Numbered from the stretch's first letter, positions 24,659-34,634 are shown. The stretch: 40,785 bases of DNA from Candidatus Zixiibacteriota bacterium (GCA_028715215.1 JAQUSF010000019.1:1-40785); one strand, 5' to 3'. Program-made: numbers and translations. Notes: generated by a model not told the origin, from the letters alone.

Positions 24659-25149
24659 CGGTAAGTAATTTCCAGCTTTAAGTCAAGGTAATTGAACGCA
24701 AAATACTTGCCGCTTTTTAAAAAAGATATACAGGGAGTGATTGTGATATTTTTATCTGGTGTAAGATGTTATCCTTTAATCTCTTGTAATAAGCTGGAGT
24801 ATCTTTTCAGTTATTTTTCTGCGAGGATTAATTTCAAGAAAAGAACAATATTTTGCTTTTTGGTTAGTTTAATAGAAAACAGGAAAAGGCTTTTAAATAA
24901 AAGTCTTGCAAAAAAGAACATATCTATCTATTAATTAAGGTTGTATTTTAAAGCAAGTAAATGAAATATGATGTGAAGCTTAAGGAACATAACAACAACG
25001 GGACTGGTCAGGACATAAATCCCAAAACATGCTCAACCTTATTTCCTGTTTCCCGGAGTTCCTTAATTATGGTAATCTTTAACCTTGGTCCGCACCATTG
25101 AAAGAGGTTGAGTTGAAGTTAAGACCGCGGACTGGATGATGTTATTTTT
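24659..25149. other. Gene-free AT-rich spacer
   Basis: This spacer separates the minus-strand VanZ-like gene from the plus-strand symporter. A plus frame at 24692-24934 has no ribosome-binding site, no family features and a composition typical of spacer. I see no terminator, repeat or RNA here. Confidence 0.5.
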
Positions 25150-27324
25150 ATGAGTGGTAAAACAACTAATTTGATTTTGCTCGGAATGCTTTTGGGCGTT
25201 GTTCTGGGCGGAGTCCTCGGCTTCTATGCCGCCGATTTTATGCTGGCGATAAGCCTGATCGGTGAACTGTTTGTAAACGCCCTGACCTTTTTAGCCCTTC
25301 CCCTGATTCTTGTTTCCCTGGTAGTAGGCGTTACCGCTATGGGTGATTACCGTAAACTGGGCAAAGTAAGCGGGAAAATAATCTGGTATTTTTTTATTAC
25401 TTCAGTGTTGGCAGTTGTGGTCGGAATTGTTATCACCCAGATTAATTTCGGAGGTAAAATAAACACTGATTTCGACTCGGTGATTTTACGCTCCGGTAAT
25501 GCTTTTCATGATTATGCCCGCCTGATAAATGGTAACGGCATGTTCCGGGGGGTGATCAGTAACGTTCAGTATTTTACCCTTGTTTTACTGGTGTTGGTGT
25601 TCGGAGGGATTCTGGCGGCTCAGGGGAGCAGGAACATCAAGAATATCAGAACTTTTTTTAAAGAAGTTCATGACAGTCTTCTGAAACTTTTCAATGTCAT
25701 ACTTTATCTGGCTCCACTGGGTATTTTCTCGCTGGTCGGTACCGCTGTGGTACGCGAACAGGAGAATTTAGGCAAGCTGACCGCCGAGTTGGGAACGTAT
25801 CTGGCCATTATAACCGCCGCTTTTCTTATTATGGGGCTGGTTATTCTGCCCCTATTTCTTAAAATATTCGGACATCAATCCCCGGGTCGTTACCTGGTCG
25901 GTATGCTACCTTCACTCTTTACGGCTTTGGGCACTTCTTCATCGACCTCGACCTTGCCGGTTACTTATGAAGGAGTCATCAATCGCAACAAAATAGACCA
26001 GCGGGCGGCATCACTGGTTTTACCGCTGGGGACGCTTTTTAATGTCGGCGCGACCGCCATGTGGCTGGTGATGACAATCATATTTATAAGTCAGGCACAT
26101 CCGGGAGTAAACCTGTCCATACTTCAGATTATCCTGGTTGCTGTGGTTTCCCTGGTGGTCTCGATAGGTTTGGCCGGCGTACCGTTACCGGGATTAGCCC
26201 TGTCAGTGGTGGTTGTGGCTGCCGGTTTACCCCCTGAGATACTGGCCGGTACCGTTACTGTCATGATGGCCGGCTGGGTCATCGACCGTTTTCGCAGCGG
26301 TCTGAATGTCTGGGGAGATGCCATCGGGGCGGCGGTTATTGCCGAGTCCCTGGAATTTAAGGCGGTCGGCTATATGAAGAAAAGTTCTCAACGGGAAGTC
26401 CGGGGACGGGGGACGATGAGAGGACGCCGTGGGGGAGAGGATGAACGCCAGCGTCCGGACATCCCCAGAAAAACCCGGCGGGAAACCGTAAGTCAAACGG
26501 AAAAAAAGTCTTATCCCTCCCGTTATCCCGTACGCCAGGCATACCGGGACAACCGTGACAACCGGTCAGGTGCGCCATCGTGGAGAGAATCATCGGGTCA
26601 GTCTTCCAGAACCGATAAAACCTCACCTTTTGAAATAACCGGTTCGGCAAAACCCGATTTTGAGATGGAAACTACCTCCGAGGCGACCAGAAAAGAAATC
26701 AGGGAGGACAAACCGGAACCAAGACGGCCGCATCCGGCGGTTAATCGTCCCAAAGCGGTCGAGAGCCGCCAGGAGCGAAAAACCGAACCGCCCAGAAGCG
26801 AAAAAAAGAGCGAAATCAGAGAGCCTAAAGTTGATATCCTTGATAATGAGGTTTTCAAAAAAGAGTTAGCCCGCGTTTCCGCTCATTTGCACTCTATTGA
26901 GAATAAAAAAAGAGAGCCTCTTCCTGAAACCATCTCCGGGAGTGAGGAGATAAAAGAGATAGAGGCAGCTGATACCGGAGCTTCTTATGGGAATGGTGAA
27001 GTAAATGAAGAAGGGATAACGCCTAAAATCGATTTTCTGGAAGCGTTGAGAAAAGAACAGACCGGGGATAATGAGGTTTCCCGGGAAGATGAAAGCGCTC
27101 GTGATTTCTCCGCCGAGAGCAACGAGACTGAGGATATTTCGAAGGAGGAAGAGCTGGAGGAGTTACAGTATGGACGTTCCCGCTATCGAAGACCGGAAAA
27201 GAGCAAAAACGAAGAGGCTCTTTTGATACCGGTGGAAGACTTGGATGATTTACCTCAGCCTGAAGACAGTTTTTCCAACGAAAATATAACTTTCGGTCGC
27301 ACCAAAAAGAAAAAGACCAGGTGA
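25150..27324 (+). CDS. DAACS-family (GltP-like) symporter with long charged C-terminal tail
   Basis: Of 724 residues the first 400 are a dicarboxylate/amino-acid:cation symporter. It has eight or so hydrophobic segments, the serine-rich hairpin ALGTSSSTSTLPVTYE, and a helix ending GLNVWGDAIGAAVI that matches the NVTGDA region of relatives. The usual NMDGT sodium/substrate motif is replaced by FNVGATAMW. From about residue 400 the chain becomes hydrophilic and probably disordered: first Arg/Gly-rich (REVRGRGTMRGRRGG), then alternating Lys/Arg and Glu-rich blocks, ending FGRTKKKKTR. Family members normally stop near 400-440. Transport of an anionic substrate is likely but its identity is not. 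It has its own terminator. Confidence 0.88.
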   Translation: MSGKTTNLILLGMLLGVVLGGVLGFYAADFMLAISLIGELFVNALTFLALPLILVSLVVGVTAMGDYRKLGKVSGKIIWYFFITSVLAVVVGIVITQINFGGKINTDFDSVILRSGNAFHDYARLINGNGMFRGVISNVQYFTLVLLVLVFGGILAAQGSRNIKNIRTFFKEVHDSLLKLFNVILYLAPLGIFSLVGTAVVREQENLGKLTAELGTYLAIITAAFLIMGLVILPLFLKIFGHQSPGRYLVGMLPSLFTALGTSSSTSTLPVTYEGVINRNKIDQRAASLVLPLGTLFNVGATAMWLVMTIIFISQAHPGVNLSILQIILVAVVSLVVSIGLAGVPLPGLALSVVVVAAGLPPEILAGTVTVMMAGWVIDRFRSGLNVWGDAIGAAVIAESLEFKAVGYMKKSSQREVRGRGTMRGRRGGEDERQRPDIPRKTRRETVSQTEKKSYPSRYPVRQAYRDNRDNRSGAPSWRESSGQSSRTDKTSPFEITGSAKPDFEMETTSEATRKEIREDKPEPRRPHPAVNRPKAVESRQERKTEPPRSEKKSEIREPKVDILDNEVFKKELARVSAHLHSIENKKREPLPETISGSEEIKEIEAADTGASYGNGEVNEEGITPKIDFLEALRKEQTGDNEVSREDESARDFSAESNETEDISKEEELEELQYGRSRYRRPEKSKNEEALLIPVEDLDDLPQPEDSFSNENITFGRTKKKKTR

Positions 27325-27347
27325 AAGTCTTGAATGGATATGACCAT

Positions 27348-27373
27348 AAAAGCCGGAACTACTTCCGGCTTTT
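27348..27373 (+). terminator. Rho-independent terminator
   Basis: AAAAGCCGGAA (27348-27358) pairs with TTCCGGCTTTT (27363-27373), a perfect 11-bp stem with a 4-nt loop, 24 nt after the symporter stop. Confidence 0.85.
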
Positions 27374-27480
27374 GTAGTTATGATTGAGAACTTTTCTGAA
27401 AACTTTTACGTTATAGAAAAAGTAAAATATATTGATTTTAAGAGAGTATTATGCTTAAATTTATTAGATGAGGTAAAAAT

Positions 27481-28350
27481 ATGAATACGATAAAAGTTTT
27501 TGTATTGATGTTGCTTTTGATGCTTCTTTTTATGTGGCTGGGCTATATGTTTGCCGGTCAGAACGGGATGATAATTGCTTTTATTCTGGCTTCCATAATG
27601 AATTTTGCGACTTACTGGTTTTCCGATAAGATTGTCTTGGGTATATACAGGGCCCGACCGGTAACCGAAAAAGATTATCCCAAACTTTACCGGGTGGTGC
27701 ACCACGTAGCGACCAATGCTCTTATTCCCATGCCCCGGGTGTATATTGTTCCCCTCAAGGCTCCCAATGCCTTTGCTACCGGACGTAATAAAGAGAATGC
27801 CGCGGTTGCGGTTACGGAGGGGATAATGGAAATACTGAACGAGCAAGAACTGGAAGGCGTGATCGGTCATGAAATTGCACATATCCAGAATAAGGATATG
27901 CTCATCGGTACCATAGCGGCAACTTTCGTTGGAGCTATCGGCATATTGGCTTCGATGGCTCGCTGGGGAGCCATAATGGGCGGCTTCAGCCGGGACAATG
28001 ACCGCGGCGGCGGTGGGATTGCTCTTTTAGCAACAGCTATCTTGGCTCCGCTTATTGCTATAATTCTGCAGACAGCCATTTCCCGGCAGCGGGAATATAA
28101 GGCTGATGCTGAAGGAGGCCGTATTACGGGGAAACACCTGGCTCTGGCCTCAGCTCTGGATAAACTGCATCGCAGTCCAGTTCGTTTAAACCTGAATGAC
28201 CGTCCCGCCACAGCCAACCTTATGATTGCCAATCCATTATCAGGCAAAGGGATAACCTCACTTTTCTCGACTCATCCCCCGGTCGAAAAAAGAATCGAAC
28301 GGCTGAAAAAACTGGCTCAGGACCATCTTTATCGGGGGATAGCCGGTTAA
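27481..28350 (+). CDS. htpX: HtpX-family membrane zinc metalloprotease
   Basis: The 289-residue protein is typical in length for HtpX. It has two N-terminal membrane helices, then NAFATGRNKENAAVAVTEG, the zinc site GHEIAHIQNKD (HExxH), and two further hydrophobic segments. SRQREYKADAEGGRITG follows, whose glutamate is the third zinc ligand, and STHPPVEKRIERLKKL is at the end. HtpX is a heat-shock-linked protease that degrades misfolded membrane proteins. The ATG has GAGG 7 nt upstream. It opens a run of same-strand genes to 34558, although the neighbours' functions are diverse. Confidence 0.95.
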   Translation: MNTIKVFVLMLLLMLLFMWLGYMFAGQNGMIIAFILASIMNFATYWFSDKIVLGIYRARPVTEKDYPKLYRVVHHVATNALIPMPRVYIVPLKAPNAFATGRNKENAAVAVTEGIMEILNEQELEGVIGHEIAHIQNKDMLIGTIAATFVGAIGILASMARWGAIMGGFSRDNDRGGGGIALLATAILAPLIAIILQTAISRQREYKADAEGGRITGKHLALASALDKLHRSPVRLNLNDRPATANLMIANPLSGKGITSLFSTHPPVEKRIERLKKLAQDHLYRGIAG

Positions 28351-28401
28351 TGGCTGGAACTCCGGATATTCCGTTACTTTTGGACAAGGTGATAACCCTC
28401 A

Positions 28402-29721
28402 ATGGATAGCAGTATTTATATTGAACTGCTGGCTATCCTCTTATTGGTTTTAGCTAATGGTTTTTTTGCGCTATCCGAGTTTTCAATTATTGCCAGTCGG
28501 CCCAGTAAACTTCGCCAAAAAGTTCTCGAAGGTAAAATAGGCGCTAAAACCGCCGAAAAAATCCGCAAAAAACCGGAATGCTTTCTGGCTACCATCCAGG
28601 TCGGGATTACCCTTGTTGGGTCTTTGTTGGGGGTGTTCAGCGGGGTAACGATTGTTAAAAAAATCGAACAACTGGTGGTAAAAATTCCCTTTGCCAATAT
28701 TGCCGAATTCGCTACTCCTATTGCCGTAGTTATAGTTGTTGTTCTTATAACGGTTCTTTCCGTGGTCGTAGGCGAACTGGTTCCCAAGTACCTGGCGCTT
28801 TCTTTCCCTGAACGTTATGCCCGCATAGTAGCTAGGCCAATCAGGCTTTTTATAAAAATTACATCGATCTTTTCTCTAATATTAAGCGATTTGGCTAACT
28901 TGATCATACGGCTTTTCGGAGTCAAACGCGATACCACCCAGGGAACCATAACCGAAGAAGAGATTAACCAGATGATCCTGGAGGGAAAGGAAAAGGGCGT
29001 TTTCGATGAAACCGAAGAAAGATTCGTCCGGTCGGTTTTCGAATTTGCCGACTCCACCGTACGGCGGGCGATGCGACCCCGTCCGGACGTAGTTGCTTTT
29101 GATATCAGTATCCGGCCTGAGGAAATAATCCATACGATCATGAAAGAAGGTTACAGCCGATACCCGATTTACGAGGGTACCATTGACCGAGTGGTGGGCA
29201 TTATTTATACCAAGGACCTGATAACGATAAATGTTGATTTCGATAATATTGTTCTGGCGGATGTTATTCGTCAGCCGTTTTTTGTCCCGGATTCTATGCC
29301 GTTGGCGAAATTACTTCGGGAGTTTCAAAAAGGCAAAAACCACATGGCAATTGTGCTTGATGAGTTCGGCGGTACCGCCGGGATTATTACCATGGAGGAC
29401 CTTCTTGAAGAGCTGGTCGGTGAGATTCAGGACGAATATGATGAAGGTGAAGCTGTGCCACTGGTCAAACATTCGGAGCAGGTGGCTTTTGCCGATGGTT
29501 CGGTATGGCCGGGGGAAGTAAACGAGTTGTTGCACAGTCACCTGCCCGAAAATGGTGCGGACACCCTGGCTGGTCTGGTCATGGATACGCTGGGTCGCCT
29601 GCCGGACAAACTTGAGTCCATAAGGATTGCCGATGTAAGGATGACGATTCTGGAAAAAGATGAAAACAGGATTCTGCGGGTACGCGTGGAAAAAAACAAT
29701 CCGACCGAATCCGAAAATTGA
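28402..29721 (+). CDS. CNNM/CorC-type transporter-associated protein (DUF21, CBS pair, CorC_HlyC)
   Basis: The 439 residues follow the family layout. A DUF21/CNNM membrane domain at about residues 1-190 has ANGFFALSEFSI, a glycine-rich second region and VVGELVPKYLAL. A tandem CBS pair at about 205-330 (RAMRPRPDVVAFD, then HMAIVLDEFGGTAGIITMED) and a CorC_HlyC domain at about 345-430 follow. Family members are linked to Mg2+/Co2+ efflux or resistance; the hemolysin label is historical. AAGGTGA lies upstream of the ATG. The gap to the next gene is 15 nt, so they are probably cotranscribed. Confidence 0.92.
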   Translation: MDSSIYIELLAILLLVLANGFFALSEFSIIASRPSKLRQKVLEGKIGAKTAEKIRKKPECFLATIQVGITLVGSLLGVFSGVTIVKKIEQLVVKIPFANIAEFATPIAVVIVVVLITVLSVVVGELVPKYLALSFPERYARIVARPIRLFIKITSIFSLILSDLANLIIRLFGVKRDTTQGTITEEEINQMILEGKEKGVFDETEERFVRSVFEFADSTVRRAMRPRPDVVAFDISIRPEEIIHTIMKEGYSRYPIYEGTIDRVVGIIYTKDLITINVDFDNIVLADVIRQPFFVPDSMPLAKLLREFQKGKNHMAIVLDEFGGTAGIITMEDLLEELVGEIQDEYDEGEAVPLVKHSEQVAFADGSVWPGEVNELLHSHLPENGADTLAGLVMDTLGRLPDKLESIRIADVRMTILEKDENRILRVRVEKNNPTESEN

Positions 29722-29736
29722 GAATTACATTTATTT

Positions 29737-30405
29737 ATGAATAAAATTATCCGGTTGCCCTTTGAGTGGAGTCGTTCTCTATATGACTGGGTTTTAAGCT
29801 GGGGGAAGTCACGACATGGTGTTACCGCTCTTTTTTTTCTTTCGATGGCCGAGGCTTCTTTTTTCCCCATTCCCCCCGATGTCCTTCTCATAGCCCTGTG
29901 TATGGGGACCCATAAAAAGTGGGTAAAATTCGCACTCTACTGTTCGGCAGGGTCGATTATCGGCGGCATGCTTGGTTATCTGATAGGTTATGCAGCTTTC
30001 GACATGATCGGACAGAAAATCCTGGCCCTGGTAGCTTCTCTTTCGGGTGGAGATGCCGATGAGATGCTCCAGACCGCTCATTACTGGTTTAACGACAAGG
30101 AATTTATGGGGATGCATGTCGGCGCCTGGGCAGTCGGGATTGCCGGGTTCACCCCGATTCCTTATAAAGTTTTTACCATTGCTGCCGGCTTTTTTCAAAT
30201 GAGTTTTATCATTTTTATTATTGCCTCGGCTGTCAGCCGCTCCCTTCGCTTTTTTATCGTCGCGGGATTAATCGGGCTGTTGTTTGATAAATACGGGGAA
30301 CGCATTAAAAATTTTATCGACCGCTATTTTAACCTTCTGGCGGTCGCTTTTGTGGTCCTGCTGGTCCTGGGTTTTACTGTACTGAGCATGTTGGGTGATA
30401 AGTAA
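29737..30405 (+). CDS. DedA/YqaA-like (VTT domain) membrane protein
   Basis: The 222-residue polytopic protein carries the SNARE-associated/VTT-domain pattern. It has FFLSMAEASFFPIPPDVLLI early, a glycine-rich helix (GSIIGGMLGYLIGY), and GFTPIPYKVFTIAAGFF followed by SRSLRFFIVAG, which marks the YqaA-type branch. DedA-superfamily proteins are implicated in flipping or recycling lipid carriers and phospholipids. It starts 15 nt after the CNNM/CorC gene with no clear ribosome-binding site, consistent with coupling. Confidence 0.88.
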   Translation: MNKIIRLPFEWSRSLYDWVLSWGKSRHGVTALFFLSMAEASFFPIPPDVLLIALCMGTHKKWVKFALYCSAGSIIGGMLGYLIGYAAFDMIGQKILALVASLSGGDADEMLQTAHYWFNDKEFMGMHVGAWAVGIAGFTPIPYKVFTIAAGFFQMSFIIFIIASAVSRSLRFFIVAGLIGLLFDKYGERIKNFIDRYFNLLAVAFVVLLVLGFTVLSMLGDK

Positions 30406-30491
30406 TATTTTCAGGTAGTCATGATATCGGTTATAAAGAAGGTGAAGGTATTATAAAACAAGGGTGCTGTTGGAAATTGTAAGAATTTGGC

Positions 30492-31430
30492 ATGTCTTCT
30501 TATCATTTACATAATCGTGATTTTATCTCCAACCGCAAGCTGGTCGGAGCCATTCTCCTTAATCTGGGAATTACCCTGGCTGAAATCATCGGCGGGCTGA
30601 TATCCGGCTACCTGGCTTTGCTGGCTGATGCCGTGCATAATCTGTCCGATGTGGCTTCTCTTATTCTGGCCTGGCTGGGTTTGAAAGCCTCGCAACTTCC
30701 GGCAACCAAAAAATCAACCTACGGTTACAAGCGGGTGGAGGTGATGACGGCTTTTATCTCGGCAATCGCCCTGGTCGTTATTGCGGTCTTTATTTTCATA
30801 GAAGCCTATCAACGTCTGATGGCTCCCCAGCCGATAACGCATCCTGGTCTTTTCCTTACTGTTGCCGTAATCGGCCTGCTGGGTAATTTCTTTTCCATCT
30901 GGCTGTTACATTCCGAGCGCGGCAAGTCACTGAATTTGAAAACTGCTTTTTTACACCTGGCATACGACACCCTTTCTTCGGTAGTGGTCATTATCGGCGG
31001 CATCGTGATATTGTATACCGGCCGGGTGATTATAGATGTCATACTTTCTTGCCTGATTGCCGTAATGATACTCTGGTCTTCTTATGGTGTTATCAAAGAA
31101 GCGGTACTGATTTTTCTCGAGGCTGTCCCGGAACGGCTTGATTTCGACCAGGTACACCGTGCTATCCTAGGGGTAGAGAAAGTCAGGGAAGTTCATGATT
31201 TACATATCTGGTCGCTGTCTTCAAATGAAATCGCCCTTTCCTGTCATGTTTGTGTCAATGAAGATGATTACGCCGCCGGGCAGGCTATAGTCGGTGCCGT
31301 AAATTCCCTTTTAAGCAGAAGGTTCGGAATCCGTCACAGTACTATTCAGGTCGGAACCGGTGCCTGTCTTCACCCCGACTTGCTCTGCTCTCAGTTTGAA
31401 AATGAAAGCCCTGGAGATGACAAGCGATAA
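30492..31430 (+). CDS. Cation diffusion facilitator (CzcD/ZitB-like) metal exporter
   Basis: The 312-residue protein has six membrane segments. The two metal-site signatures are LADAVHNLSD in helix 2 (D46, H49, D53) and HLAYDTLSS in helix 5 (H155, D159). This H-D type arrangement is usual for Zn2+-preferring CDF transporters. The C-terminal cytoplasmic domain has VREVHDLHIWSLSSNE and ISxxHV-like features. It exports Zn2+ or a related ion using the proton gradient. Its end overlaps the start of the methyltransferase gene by 14 nt. Confidence 0.93.
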   Translation: MSSYHLHNRDFISNRKLVGAILLNLGITLAEIIGGLISGYLALLADAVHNLSDVASLILAWLGLKASQLPATKKSTYGYKRVEVMTAFISAIALVVIAVFIFIEAYQRLMAPQPITHPGLFLTVAVIGLLGNFFSIWLLHSERGKSLNLKTAFLHLAYDTLSSVVVIIGGIVILYTGRVIIDVILSCLIAVMILWSSYGVIKEAVLIFLEAVPERLDFDQVHRAILGVEKVREVHDLHIWSLSSNEIALSCHVCVNEDDYAAGQAIVGAVNSLLSRRFGIRHSTIQVGTGACLHPDLLCSQFENESPGDDKR

Positions 31431-32775
31431 GCTGATAGAACTGGAGGTAATCGACCTGGCCAATGAAGGCAAGGCGGTGGCGCAATTTGAGGGTAAAGTG
31501 GTTTTTCTAAAAGGCGGCTTGCCCGGAGAACGGGTCCTGGCTGAAATTACCAAAAATAAATCCCGGTACTGCGAAGCCACCGTCCGGCGGATTATAACCC
31601 GTTCCAAAGTTCGCATTCCACCCCGATGCCGACACTTTGACACCTGTGGTGGGTGTACTTGGCAGGATCTGGAGTATCCCGGTCAGCTGGTCTTTAAAAG
31701 GAAGCATGTAGTTGACAGTATTGAGCGCATCGGCGGCCTGGATAAGGTCGAGGTACTGCCGATTGTCCCTTCAAACGAAGTCTTCTTCTATCGTAACAAG
31801 ATGGAGTTTTCCTTTCATGTCGATGAATCAGGCGACTTCAAACTGGGCTTGCATCACCGGGGAAAGTATGACGAAATTTTTAATGTCGAGCAGTGTCTTT
31901 TACAATCACCGACTTCCAATAACCTGGTGGCCTGGTTCCGCCGTTATGTCGCTGAGAACAAAATTACGGTGTACCATGTCAAGAAACATGGCGGCTACAT
32001 GCGTTTTCTGATGATTCGGGAAGGCAAGAATACAGCGCAGACGATGGTCAATATAGTTACCAATTACGGGGAGTTTCCCGAAGCCGCTAAACTGGTGGGG
32101 GCGTTGACGGGAGAGTTTCCCGAAATTACGACCATTGTCCACAATCAAAACGGCGGAAAAGCCAATGTGGCTTCAGGGGAAATCGAAAAAGTATTACATG
32201 GTCCGGGTTATATCGAGGAAAGAATTGGCGGAATGGTTTTTCGCATCAGGGCCAACTCCTTTTTCCAGACCAATCCCCGGCAGGCTGAGATATTATACAA
32301 AACGGCTTTTGAGCTTCTTAAACTCGACCCCGGTGACCGCCTGATGGACCTTTATTGCGGAACCGGTACGATCGGCTTGCTGGCTTCGCGGAAGGTGGCT
32401 GAAGTTACGGGGGTGGAACTGGTTGGAGAGGCCATTCATGCCGCCCGGGAAAACGCCGCCCTGAATAACATAAATAATATTATTTTCTATCAGGAGGATG
32501 TAAAAGACTTTTTGTTGAAGACTGAAAGTGACGGAAAAGGTTTTAACATTATAATTGTCGACCCGCCCCGGGCCGGACTGCATCCTAAAGCCATTCAAAG
32601 GCTTACCAGCTTAAGACCGGAAAAAATACTTTATATTTCATGTAATCCGGCGACTTTTGCCCGGGATGCTGCCGAACTGGTTAAGGCGGGTTATAATCTA
32701 CCGAAAGTGGTTCCGGTGGATATGTTTCCTCACACCACCCATGTTGAATTGACAGGCGTGTTTTACAACGGCTGA
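31417..32775 (+). CDS. rlmD: 23S rRNA (uracil-C5)-methyltransferase, RlmD/RumA type
   Basis: The start at ATG 31417 puts the N-terminal TRAM domain (DKLIELEVIDLANEGKAVA) at once; the frame's earlier starts at 31360 and 31402 are buried in the upstream gene. A 4Fe-4S site is visible (CRHFDTCGGCTWQDLE, with a later Cys in EQCLLQSP). The SAM-dependent fold has MDLYCGTGTIGLLASR, IIVDPPRAGLHPKAI, and the catalytic cysteine in YISCNPATFARDA. The cluster and TRAM favour an RlmD/RlmC-like rRNA enzyme over tRNA-specific TrmA; the exact uridine cannot be read from sequence. Confidence 0.9.
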   Translation: MTSDKLIELEVIDLANEGKAVAQFEGKVVFLKGGLPGERVLAEITKNKSRYCEATVRRIITRSKVRIPPRCRHFDTCGGCTWQDLEYPGQLVFKRKHVVDSIERIGGLDKVEVLPIVPSNEVFFYRNKMEFSFHVDESGDFKLGLHHRGKYDEIFNVEQCLLQSPTSNNLVAWFRRYVAENKITVYHVKKHGGYMRFLMIREGKNTAQTMVNIVTNYGEFPEAAKLVGALTGEFPEITTIVHNQNGGKANVASGEIEKVLHGPGYIEERIGGMVFRIRANSFFQTNPRQAEILYKTAFELLKLDPGDRLMDLYCGTGTIGLLASRKVAEVTGVELVGEAIHAARENAALNNINNIIFYQEDVKDFLLKTESDGKGFNIIIVDPPRAGLHPKAIQRLTSLRPEKILYISCNPATFARDAAELVKAGYNLPKVVPVDMFPHTTHVELTGVFYNG

Positions 32776-32842
32776 CATTGCTTGCCGGGGTGAGGATTTT
32801 GGTTAAAAAGCCGAATTACAGGATTATAAAGGAGGTTCGATT

Positions 32843-34558
32843 TTGTTCAGAAAAGTTCTCAGTCTATTTTTAGGCATATCTATAATTTTTATCAGCCAGG
32901 ATATATCGGCGGCTCCTCAGACCTTTACTCACCTTTCCCAGGAGATTCTTGAGGCCTTACAATCGTTTTACCCGGTCAAGGCGACTGAGATGGGCATACA
33001 CAGTTATGACCATCGGTTGACGGATTATTCGTCGAAATCTGTGAAGGCAATGATTGATAAACTGAATGATTTTGAAAAAAAGCTCTATAAGTACCGTAAC
33101 GCCAACCTGTCTGAGCACGATAAGATCAATTATAAACTGATTAAAGCGAATGTCGATATTGCGCTTTTGGACTTAAAACAAATCGCCTGGTATAAAAAGT
33201 CACCCCGGCTTTATGTTGAAGAAGTCGTTAACGGCCTTTATTTTCTGATGTTGTCACAGCACGCTCCGCCTTCGGAAAAAATCTATTCCGTCATCAGCCG
33301 TATGAAAGCTGTTCCCGATTACTTTGAAATTGCCAGGAAAAATATCAAAAATCCCCCACCGCTTTATATCGAATCCGCCCGTTTAATGCTTGAATCCGCC
33401 ACGCAATTTTATCAGGAAGTTGCCTCTGAATTGATGAAAGGATTTCCCGACAAGGCTGACGAAATTTTAAAAGTCTCAACCCTGGCCCGGGAGGCGATGA
33501 ATGATTTTTTGCAATTCCTTTCAAAAGTAACCCCTGGCGAGGAAAAGAGTTTTGCCATCGGTAAAAATAATTTCGATTATAAGCTTACTAATGAATACTT
33601 TCTGGATTTTGATTCCGATTCTCTTTTGAAAATCGGCGAGGCTCTGCTGGAGGAAGCCCGGGCGGCTTATGAGGAGTATGAACTATATGTCGAATCCGAC
33701 CATCAGAACGGCAAGGATTCGATTTTTGTGCCGGCCAGTTTTAACCGGCAGGACCTTCTCGATTATTACAACTGGGAACCGGAACAGGTGAAGATATTTC
33801 TTAAGGTTAATGATTTTATAACCATCCCGGATGATATTGCGCCGCTGGAAGTCGTGGAAACACCACCTTTTTTGCGTTCGATGATTAGCGGTATCGCTTA
33901 TCAGCCCGCGGGTCCGTTCGATAAAGTTCAGAAGGCCTTATTCTATGTCCGGCCAATACCGGACAACCTTGATTCAAAACAACTGGCGGCGCGTTACCGC
34001 TATGTTCATCGGCGTGGTTTTCGAAGCTCGGTGGTTCATGAAGCCTACCCCGGTCATCATCTCCAGATGCAGCTGGCCGGCCGCAATGAAGACCCGGTAA
34101 GGAAATGGCAGACTAATTACATGATGATTGAAGGCTGGGCGCTCCATTGCGAAGAAATGATGTATCATTTTGGTCTGTACGGCCAGGAAAATCCGGCCCA
34201 GTGGCTGGGCGTGCTGGGTGGTATCAAGTTCAGGGCGGCACGGGTGATTGCCGACGTCAAGCTTCATACCGGCCAGTTTACTTATGAAGAATGCGTCAAC
34301 TGGATGATTGATGTCCTTGGTGAAACCAGCGAGTCCGGAAAAGAATATATCAGGAATGAAGTTCGCAATTATACCCACGAGCCTACCTATCGGATGTCAT
34401 ATTTAATGGGAAAAAGAGATATTCAGAAACTTCGTCTCGCCATGATGGAACAAAAGGGTGATAATTTTACCGAGCGGGAATTTAACGATGCTTTGCTGGC
34501 TGAAGGGTCGATCCCGACAAGCTTAATGTGGGAAATTTTAGGTTTAAAAAAACCTTGA
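32843..34558 (+). CDS. Exported DUF885-family protein (putative metallopeptidase-like)
   Basis: The TTG start at 32843 is supported by AAAGGAGG ending 7 nt upstream. The 571 residues begin with a signal peptide (SLFLGISIIFISQDISA). A mainly helical DUF885 body follows, with the family signatures VVHEAYPGHHLQ (H-E-x-x-x-H, near residue 400) and EGWALHCEEMMY, an arrangement like a gluzincin zinc site. ETSESGKEYIRNEV and the C-terminal EPTYRMSYLMGKRDI are also typical. DUF885 proteins are often treated as periplasmic or outer-membrane-associated peptidases; the substrate is unknown. Confidence 0.88.
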   Translation: MFRKVLSLFLGISIIFISQDISAAPQTFTHLSQEILEALQSFYPVKATEMGIHSYDHRLTDYSSKSVKAMIDKLNDFEKKLYKYRNANLSEHDKINYKLIKANVDIALLDLKQIAWYKKSPRLYVEEVVNGLYFLMLSQHAPPSEKIYSVISRMKAVPDYFEIARKNIKNPPPLYIESARLMLESATQFYQEVASELMKGFPDKADEILKVSTLAREAMNDFLQFLSKVTPGEEKSFAIGKNNFDYKLTNEYFLDFDSDSLLKIGEALLEEARAAYEEYELYVESDHQNGKDSIFVPASFNRQDLLDYYNWEPEQVKIFLKVNDFITIPDDIAPLEVVETPPFLRSMISGIAYQPAGPFDKVQKALFYVRPIPDNLDSKQLAARYRYVHRRGFRSSVVHEAYPGHHLQMQLAGRNEDPVRKWQTNYMMIEGWALHCEEMMYHFGLYGQENPAQWLGVLGGIKFRAARVIADVKLHTGQFTYEECVNWMIDVLGETSESGKEYIRNEVRNYTHEPTYRMSYLMGKRDIQKLRLAMMEQKGDNFTEREFNDALLAEGSIPTSLMWEILGLKKP

Positions 34559-34610
34559 TAATTTAGCCGCGGACAGCAGCCTTCCGGTTATTACCGAAGA
34601 ATTTCAGATT

Positions 34611-34634
34611 AAGGCCGATTAAATAATCGGCCTT
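34611..34634 (+). terminator. Terminator-like hairpin after the DUF885 gene
   Basis: AAGGCCGATT pairs perfectly with AATCGGCCTT around AAAT, followed a few bases later by GTTTTTA. A second hairpin (GAATCGGATA 34668-34677 with TATCCGATTC 34684-34693) follows. The rest of 34694-34917 is AT-rich spacer with no gene seen. Confidence 0.65.

Noticed and set aside
24692-24934. 80-codon frame in the AT-rich spacer
   Set aside because: No ribosome-binding site, no family features and low-complexity AT-rich composition.
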